The notes under the pieces are model-generated. The model saw only the letters and a program-made list of their open reading frames with translations, made no database searches and was not told the origin of the DNA. Positions 7,784-11,621 of a stretch of DNA of 11,621 nucleotides are shown here, piece by piece. Source of the stretch: Mobilitalea sp. (GTDB lineage Bacteria; Bacillota_A; Clostridia; Lachnospirales; Lachnospiraceae); the NCBI GenBank assembly GCA_029974875.1, contig JARKQP010000404.1:1-11621 (forward strand), read 5' to 3'. A program made the translations under genes and the position numbers. How positions within the stretch are numbered: position 1 is the stretch's first letter; the number at the start of each line of letters is the position of its first letter.

Positions 7784-8497
7784 ATGAGCCCGTTAGAAAT
7801 CGTTTTAATTATTGCAGGGATTATTATCATTATCATCAGCTGCAGGCTTGTTGATAGGAGTGGAAGCAGCGATGGCAAGAATACAGCCATTCCGTTTTCC
7901 TTTGAAGACAATGTATCTGAGGAGGATAAGAGGAGGCTGACGGAGAAGCTCAGGGAGCGCTTGGACGATATCGGTGAGGAAACGGTTGTCCGGACAGATG
8001 ATACCCTGAGCAGGATATCAAATGAAAAAATAATCGCAGTGAATGAATTTTCTGACCAGATCCTTGAAAAAATAAAGCGTAACCATGAAGAAGTAGTATT
8101 TCTTTATAATATGTTGAATGACAAAGAGAAGGAAATGAAAGCCGCCATGAAGGAAATCGACCTCTCAAAAAAGAAGGTCCAGGAGATTATCGAAAGTAAA
8201 GCGGTGATCGAAAGGCTACAGACGGCAAAAAGTACAAAAACAGCCATGCCGGACAAAACTGCGCCAAAGCCGCAGCCACAGCCTGTGCAGGAGCTGCCAA
8301 AGGACCTGCAGGCGGCTTTGGAAATGGATGAGCCCTCAGGCAGCAGCTTAAATTCCAACCGTAATACGCAAATCCTGAACCTATATTCCCAGGGAAAATC
8401 AGTAATGGAAATTTCAAAGCTCCTGGAGATGGGACAGGGAGAAGTGAAACTGGTGATTGATTTATTCAAAGGGAAAAAATCGGTTACTATGGACTAA
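7784..8497 (+). CDS. SwrB-like (YlxL/DUF6115-type) membrane-anchored coiled-coil protein
   Basis: The 237-residue protein has one N-terminal transmembrane anchor (about 4-20, very Ile-rich, short extracellular side). A long charged region with coiled-coil character follows (about 45-148), then a Pro/Gln-rich linker (about 158-172). The compact C-terminal segment (about 193-230) reads ILNLYSQGKSVMEISKLL then GQGEVKLVIDLF, a helix-turn-helix-like motif also seen in SwrB/DUF6115 proteins. In B. subtilis, SwrB is encoded directly after sigD and promotes flagellar type III export and assembly. Here the gene has the same place in the cluster but is separated from sigD by two genes and is longer than the roughly 170-residue SwrB. 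Family assignment rests on architecture, C-terminal motif and synteny. The C-terminal motif may bind protein rather than DNA. Confidence 0.72.
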   Translation: MSPLEIVLIIAGIIIIIISCRLVDRSGSSDGKNTAIPFSFEDNVSEEDKRRLTEKLRERLDDIGEETVVRTDDTLSRISNEKIIAVNEFSDQILEKIKRNHEEVVFLYNMLNDKEKEMKAAMKEIDLSKKKVQEIIESKAVIERLQTAKSTKTAMPDKTAPKPQPQPVQELPKDLQAALEMDEPSGSSLNSNRNTQILNLYSQGKSVMEISKLLEMGQGEVKLVIDLFKGKKSVTMD

Positions 8498-8562
8498 AAG
8501 CTGCTGGCAATTGATAGAAGGCCGATTAAGGCCGGCTTTGGAAGGGAAGGCTTGGTACAGGG

Positions 8563-9255
8563 ATGAAATTGAAATATTATATGAGGGGTCTGGGAATAGG
8601 GATTATTCTTACGACCCTTATATTAACCTTAGGAAATAGGACAGTTTCGGACAAGGAGGTCATAAAGCGTGCATCCGCACTCGGTATGGTCTTCCAGGAC
8701 GAAGAGAATGACAGGTTAAATAAAATGCTGGAGGGCAATAAAGGGACGCCGGGGTTAACACCGGCATTAACACCGGCAATGGATTTAACAGCAGCACCGG
8801 AACCCACTGCAGCGGAGGAATCCGGAACGGCAGGAACGACAGCAGAGCCGGGATCCACTACAGTACCGGAGCCTACTACAGTACCGGAACAGGCGGTTAC
8901 ACCTGAGCCGGACCAGACACAGGAGCCGGAGGCTACGGCTAAGCCGGATCATACGCAGGAATCAGAGGCTACGACTGGGGCGGACCAGACACAGGGAACG
9001 GCTACAGCTAAGCCGGATGGCGGATCTGAAAATGGAGCTGCGCCTGGAGAAGAGATAAGCTTTACGATTGAAAGGGGCATGAGCTCAGGACAGACGGCCG
9101 AGGTGCTGAAGCAGGCCGGGCTCATCCAGGATGCTGATGACTTTAACCAGTATATTATGGAGGCAGGAAAGGCAGGCATTATTAAGATTGGCAAGTTCGA
9201 GGTGAAAAAGGGCGCCAGCTATGATGAAATCATTAAGGTTATTACCTCGAAATAG
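8563..9255 (+). CDS. Membrane-anchored protein with MltG/YceG-like LysM subdomain, no catalytic domain
   Basis: The 230-residue protein has an uncleaved-looking N-terminal anchor (about 9-25) and a short conserved-looking stretch (SDKEVIKRASALGM, about 29-42). A Thr/Pro/Glu/Ala-rich low-complexity linker follows (about 60-160). The C-terminal segment (about 163-229) has the pattern of the LysM-like subdomain of MltG/YceG: SFTIERGMSSGQTAEVLKQA, then DADDFNQYI, then IGKFEVKKGASYDEIIKVI. MltG is normally over 300 residues, with a catalytic domain holding an essential Glu. That domain is absent, and the gene stops cleanly at TAG, so this is not a transglycosylase. Wall binding outside the membrane is inferred. 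The start at 8563 has only a weak ribosome binding site (GGGAAGG at 8544-8550, or CAGGG touching the ATG). It ends the motility cluster. Confidence 0.7.
   Translation: MKLKYYMRGLGIGIILTTLILTLGNRTVSDKEVIKRASALGMVFQDEENDRLNKMLEGNKGTPGLTPALTPAMDLTAAPEPTAAEESGTAGTTAEPGSTTVPEPTTVPEQAVTPEPDQTQEPEATAKPDHTQESEATTGADQTQGTATAKPDGGSENGAAPGEEISFTIERGMSSGQTAEVLKQAGLIQDADDFNQYIMEAGKAGIIKIGKFEVKKGASYDEIIKVITSK
8755..9018 (+). repeat. Degenerate tandem repeats encoding the Thr/Pro/Glu linker
   Basis: Several short direct repeats lie inside the MltG-like gene. TTAACACCGGCA occurs twice in tandem (8755-8778). An 18-bp unit beginning ACTACAGTACCGGA occurs at 8857 and 8875. CGGACCAGACACAGG occurs at 8909-8923 and 8981-8995. 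A near-identical GGCTACRGCTAAGCCGGAT segment occurs at 8931-8948 and about 9000-9018. The 12-bp and 18-bp unit lengths are multiples of three, so expansion or contraction of those would keep the frame. This points to a linker whose length is free to vary. Confidence 0.8.
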
Positions 9256-9277
9256 CTAAGTCGACTTTAAGAGCCCA

Positions 9278-9391
9278 GGAGCGTTACTACAAAATAATAC
9301 TTGTGATAGAGTGTAGGAGCACTATTATAAAATAATATTTGCAATAGGGTCTGCCGGCATCATTTTAAAATAGTACTTGCTATCATAAATG
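9278..9391 (+). repeat. Three tandem copies of a 38-bp element upstream of rpsB
   Basis: Three imperfect copies lie head to tail with an exact 38-bp period: 9278-9315, 9316-9353 and 9354-9391. The core is AAAATAATACTTG at 9291-9303, AAAATAATATTTG at 9329-9341 and AAAATAGTACTTG at 9367-9379. By my count, copies 1 and 2 agree at 28 of 38 bases and copies 2 and 3 at 23 of 38. Copies 1 and 2 also share a leading GGAGC. In copy 3 the core ends in the -35 box of the rpsB promoter. This may be an amplified promoter or upstream activating region; the role is inferred. Confidence 0.8.
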
Positions 9392-9405
9392 TGATATGGT
9401 ATAAT
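9377..9405 (+). promoter_or_regulatory. SigA-type promoter for rpsB-tsf
   Basis: The -35 box TTGCTA (9377-9382) and the perfect -10 box TATAAT (9400-9405) are separated by 17 bp. A TGG just before the -10 box gives an extended -10 element, and an A-rich tract (9367-9370) lies upstream. Transcription would begin near 9411-9413, leaving a leader of about 100 nt before the rpsB ATG. This separates the translation genes from the motility genes upstream. Confidence 0.85.
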
Positions 9406-9410
9406 CTTGT

Positions 9411-9513
9411 AGTCAAATTACACGCATATTGATTTCAGCAGTGGTGCCAATGAGCAATGGTCTGTGGGAAATATGATATATGCGGAAGAAAACAACCAAA
9501 ATGGAGGTAAATT
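9411..9513 (+). promoter_or_regulatory. rpsB mRNA leader, possible structured autoregulatory region
   Basis: The untranslated leader of about 100 nt contains a 7-bp inverted repeat, CGCATAT (9423-9429) and ATATGCG (9478-9484), enclosing 48 nt. The enclosed part includes GCAGTGGT (9438-9445) and GGGAAAT (9466-9472), both partly repeated before tsf. S2 autoregulates rpsB-tsf through the leader in gammaproteobacteria; whether that applies here is not known. The ribosome binding site GGAGG (9503-9507) lies outside the stem. Confidence 0.35.
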
Positions 9514-10263
9514 ATGAGCGTTATTTCAATGAAGCAGTTATTGGAAGCAGGTGTACATTTCGGACACCAGACAAGAAGATGGAACCCTAAAATGGCGGAG
9601 TACATCTACACAGAGAGAAACGGTATCTATATCATCGACTTACAGAAGTCTGTAGGTAAGGTTGACGAAGCTTATACTGCAATCAAGGAGATTGTAGCTG
9701 ATGGCGGAACCGTATTATTCGTTGGTACAAAGAAGCAGGCACAGGATGCTGTTAAGTCAGAGGCTGAGCGTTGCGGTATGTACTACGTAAATGAGAGATG
9801 GTTAGGTGGTATGTTAACTAACTTCAAGACCATCAAGAGCAGAATTGAAAGATTAAGAGAAATTGAGAAAATGGCTGAGGACGGTACCTTTGAAGTACTT
9901 CCTAAGAAAGAAGTTATCCAGTTAAAGAAGGAATGGGAAAAGCTTGAGAAGAACCTTGGCGGTATCAAAAACATGAAGAAATCCCCGGATGCTATCTTTG
10001 TTGTAGATCCCAAGAAGGAAAGAATCTGTATCCAGGAAGCACATACACTTGGTATTCCTTTGATCGGTATTGCCGATACTAACTGTGATCCGGAAGAATT
10101 AGATTTTGTTATTCCTGGTAATGATGATGCCATCAGGGCAGTTAAATTAATCGTATCCAAGATGGCTGATGCTGTTATTGAAGCAAATCAGGGTGTTCAG
10201 TTAACAGATTCCAGTGATGGAGCTGCTGGGGAAGAAGCTGAGCTTGCTGCGGTTGCTGAGTAA
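9514..10263 (+). CDS. rpsB: Small ribosomal subunit protein S2
   Basis: S2 (uS2) binds 16S rRNA on the back of the 30S subunit and is needed for recruitment of S1-type factors and initiation. The 249-residue protein has the usual full-length pattern: [22 protein letters not shown] at the N-terminus in two adjoining motifs ([17 protein letters not shown] is the hallmark), then [34 protein letters not shown], and [11 protein letters not shown] with [11 protein letters not shown] near the end. The acidic Ala/Glu-rich tail (about 235-249) is typical of clostridial S2. Ribosome binding site GGAGG (9503-9507) sits 6 bp before the ATG. Codon use is narrower than in the motility genes upstream (many GAA, AAG, GGT, TTA and AGA codons), as expected of a highly expressed gene. 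It has its own promoter and is followed by tsf. Confidence 0.99.
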   Translation: MSVISMKQLLEAGVHFGHQTRRWNPKMAEYIYTERNGIYIIDLQKSVGKVDEAYTAIKEIVADGGTVLFVGTKKQAQDAVKSEAERCGMYYVNERWLGGMLTNFKTIKSRIERLREIEKMAEDGTFEVLPKKEVIQLKKEWEKLEKNLGGIKNMKKSPDAIFVVDPKKERICIQEAHTLGIPLIGIADTNCDPEELDFVIPGNDDAIRAVKLIVSKMADAVIEANQGVQLTDSSDGAAGEEAELAAVAE

Positions 10264-10299
10264 TTGTTATTTGGCCGTAAGGCCGGGCTATAACAATTA
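10261..10299 (+). promoter_or_regulatory. Strong intercistronic hairpin between rpsB and tsf, including the rpsB stop codon
   Basis: TAATTGTTAT (10261-10270) pairs perfectly with ATAACAATTA (10290-10299). TTGGCC (10271-10276) pairs with GGCCGG (10281-10286; two G-U pairs) around a GTAA loop, which in RNA is a GNRA-type tetraloop. A 3-nt bulge (10287-10289) interrupts the right arm. The first three bases are the rpsB TAA stop. No T-run follows, so it is not a plain terminator. It could protect the rpsB 3' end, pause polymerase to set the rpsB:tsf ratio, or bind a protein. Confidence 0.65.
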
Positions 10300-10411
10300 A
10301 TCCAGAGTTTTCATTATGAATCAAGCAGTGGTTCAGTGATAGGAAATTGTAAGTACCCTGCCGGTAAATCATCTGATTTATCTGATTGGGACACAAAGAT
10401 GGAGGTTAATA

Positions 10412-11344
10412 ATGGAAGTTACAGCTAAAATGGTAAAAGATTTAAGAGAAATGACTGGCGCTGGAATGATGGATTGCAAGAAGGCACTTGCAGCAACTGA
10501 TGGCGATATGGATAAAGCAGTAGAGTTCTTAAGAGAAAAAGGGCTTGCTGCAGCTGAGAAAAAGGCTGGAAGAATTGCGGCAGAAGGTATGGTTGATGTT
10601 AATGTAAGCGCTGATGCCAAGGCAGCAGCCATCGTTGAGGTTAACTCTGAAACAGACTTCGTTGCTAAGAATGAGAAGTTCAGGGATTTTGTTGCAGCAG
10701 TAGCGGCTCAGGCAGCTAAGAGCTCTGCAGCAGACATCGATGCTTTCCTCGCAGAAGCATGGACACTTGATTCCTCCAAGACTGTAAAAGAAGAATTGGC
10801 ATCTATGATTGCAGTTATCGGTGAGAATATGACAATCAGAAGATTTGAGAAGGTTTTGGCTGAGAACGGCTTTGTCGTATCCTATATCCATGGCGGCGGC
10901 AGAATTGGTATCCTTGTTGATGTGGATTGCACGGCAAATAATGAAGCAACACAGGAAGCTGCTAAGAATATAGCAATGCAGATCGCAGCTTTATCTCCTA
11001 AGTATGTTGACCAGTCCGAGATTTCTTCCGAGTTTATCACTCATGAGAGGGAAATCTTAAAGGCTCAGATCATGAATGATCCTGCAAACTCCAAGAAGCC
11101 GGAGAACATCATCGAGAAGATGTTAGAGGGACGTTTACAGAAGGAATTAAAGGAATTCTGTCTTGTTGACCAGGCATATGTAAAAGACGGTGACTTGTCT
11201 GTTGGACAATATCTGGCTAACGTTTCCAAGGAAGTCGGAGCAGATATGAAGATCAGACGTTTCGTTCGTTTTGAGACAGGCGAAGGCATTGAGAAAAAGT
11301 CTGAGAACTTTGCTGAAGAAGTTGCTAAGCAGATGGGCAACTAG
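10412..11344 (+). CDS. tsf: Translation elongation factor Ts (EF-Ts)
   Basis: EF-Ts is the guanine nucleotide exchange factor that recycles EF-Tu-GDP. The 310 residues show the N-terminal UBA-like domain (about 3-50, with VKDLREMTGAGMMDCKKAL), the TDFVAKN motif at 81-87 that contacts EF-Tu, and the dimerisation/core region with YIHGGGRIGILVDVDC and IAMQIAAL. The C-terminal part has EREILKAQIMNDPANSKKPENI, recognisable in its two halves EREILKAQI and KKPENIIEKM. Length is normal. Ribosome binding site GGAGG (10401-10405) is 6 bp before the ATG and matches the context before rpsB (ATGGAGGT). It is 148 bp after rpsB with no terminator between, so the two are co-transcribed. The last codons are duplicated just downstream of the stop. 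Confidence 0.99.
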   Translation: MEVTAKMVKDLREMTGAGMMDCKKALAATDGDMDKAVEFLREKGLAAAEKKAGRIAAEGMVDVNVSADAKAAAIVEVNSETDFVAKNEKFRDFVAAVAAQAAKSSAADIDAFLAEAWTLDSSKTVKEELASMIAVIGENMTIRRFEKVLAENGFVVSYIHGGGRIGILVDVDCTANNEATQEAAKNIAMQIAALSPKYVDQSEISSEFITHEREILKAQIMNDPANSKKPENIIEKMLEGRLQKELKEFCLVDQAYVKDGDLSVGQYLANVSKEVGADMKIRRFVRFETGEGIEKKSENFAEEVAKQMGN

Positions 11345-11391
11345 TCACTATGTAAATGCAACTTCTTTTAGAAGATTGCTAAGCAGATGGG
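11316..11391 (+). repeat. Duplicated tsf 3' end with an inverted repeat across the stop codon
   Basis: TTGCTAAGCAGATGGG occurs at 11322-11337, inside the last tsf codons, and again at 11376-11391, a 54-bp offset, with GAAGA just before each copy (a 2-nt difference in spacing). In addition, AAGAAGTTGC (11316-11325) is perfectly inverted as GCAACTTCTT (11358-11367), so the tsf stop codon lies in the loop of a possible 10-bp stem. The downstream copy is outside any reading frame that I can support. It looks like a remnant of a small duplication. Confidence 0.8.
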
Positions 11392-11420
11392 ACAATGGGT
11401 ATAATAAAAATGATATGGCT

Positions 11421-11454
11421 AAAACGCTGGAAACGTATGTTTTCAGCGTTTTTT
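11421..11454 (+). terminator. Intrinsic terminator of rpsB-tsf
   Basis: AAAACGCTGGAAAC (11421-11434) pairs with GTTTTCAGCGTTTT (11439-11452) over 14 positions, with one G-U pair, around the loop GTAT. The right arm runs into a T-run (11449-11454). This is a strong rho-independent terminator about 76 bp after the tsf stop. Confidence 0.93.
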
Positions 11455-11521
11455 GATGAATATTACTTTGCATTATTGATCAAATAAGCATTTTTCGGGA
11501 ATATCTAGTATTTAATACCTA

Positions 11522-11557
11522 ACCTCCCCGGTACAATTTATCCTGGGAGGTCTTTTT
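11522..11557 (+). terminator. Second intrinsic terminator
   Basis: ACCTCCC (11522-11528) pairs with GGGAGGT (11545-11551); inside, GG (11530-11531) can pair with CC (11542-11543). The T-rich tail is CTTTTT (11552-11557). On the other strand no T-run follows, so it acts in the + direction. It may be a backup terminator for tsf or an attenuator in the leader of the next gene (pyrH follows tsf in many relatives; not visible here). Confidence 0.75.
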
Positions 11558-11621
11558 ATGGGGTTGCAGGTGCTTTAAGGAGAATAAAAAATTATATCAG
11601 TAATACAGTTAAAGCCTTTGC

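Larger units (their letters stand above)
11345..11621. other. Non-coding stretch after tsf
   Basis: This 277-bp stretch holds the duplicated tsf fragment, a promoter-like sequence (TTGCTA at 11376-11381, 18 bp, TATAAT at 11400-11405) and the two terminators. After 11557 I see only AT-rich sequence with an AAGGAG at 11577-11582 that has no supported gene behind it. No coding region is supported on either strand. Confidence 0.7.

Noticed and set aside
8518..8539. Possible hairpin (AAGGCCG with CGGCTTT) after the SwrB-like gene, and a GCCGATTA resembling a SigD -10 box
   Set aside because: The stem is short and has no T-run, and the TAAA at 8495-8498 is 22 bp away instead of about 15, so neither a terminator nor a SigD promoter is supported.
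8457..8639. 60-residue + strand frame bridging the SwrB-like and MltG-like genes
   Set aside because: Overlaps the ends of both genes out of frame, lacks a ribosome binding site and has no recognisable pattern.
11271..11456. 61-residue frame at the end of tsf running into the terminator
   Set aside because: Begins inside tsf in another frame and reads through the terminator hairpin; it is a by-product of the duplicated tsf fragment.
11476..11504. Possible promoter (TTGATC with GAATAT) between the two terminators
   Set aside because: The -10 match is only about half of consensus, so it is too weak to call.

Overview
The window looks like part of a motile Gram-positive Clostridia chromosome, probably Lachnospiraceae (clostridial cluster XIVa). 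Reasons: strong GGAGG-type ribosome binding sites, moderate GC, CheC and CheD present, a SigD-type sigma factor inside the chemotaxis operon, and a gene order matching the end of the Bacillus subtilis fla/che operon (cheB-cheA-cheW-cheC-cheD-sigD-swrB, then rpsB-tsf). All supported genes are on the + strand. The family and genus assignment is inference.

Positions 1-4554 hold the chemotaxis block: the 3' part of cheB (cut by the window edge), then complete cheA, cheW, cheC and cheD. Together they encode the receptor-coupled kinase (CheA with CheW), receptor methylesterase (CheB), receptor deamidase (CheD) and CheY-P phosphatase (CheC). Gaps are 0-17 bp except for a 90-bp gap before cheC, which holds a hairpin.

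Positions 4572-9255 hold the regulatory and accessory end of the operon: a small two-helix membrane protein, the SigD/FliA sigma factor, a FapA-type DUF342 protein, a charged 100-residue protein with a short conserved-looking C-terminus, a SwrB-like membrane-anchored coiled-coil protein, and a membrane-anchored protein ending in an MltG/YceG-like LysM subdomain but lacking the transglycosylase catalytic domain. Compared with B. subtilis, four genes are added: one before sigD, two between sigD and the SwrB-like gene, and one after it. The roles of these added genes are not established by the sequence.

Positions 9256-11621 are a housekeeping translation unit: a 38-bp element repeated three times whose last copy supplies the -35 box of a strong SigA-type promoter, an untranslated leader, rpsB (ribosomal protein S2), an intercistronic hairpin, tsf (EF-Ts) and two intrinsic terminators. 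I see no intrinsic terminator between the motility genes and rpsB, so readthrough is possible. A piece of the tsf 3' end is duplicated just after its stop codon and forms a promoter-like sequence directly upstream of the first terminator. Nothing coding is supported after 11344. In related genomes pyrH would be expected next, but it is not visible here.

I found no CRISPR array, insertion sequence, phage gene, tRNA or rRNA. The least explained material is the set of accessory proteins at 4572-9255 and the non-coding elements around rpsB-tsf.
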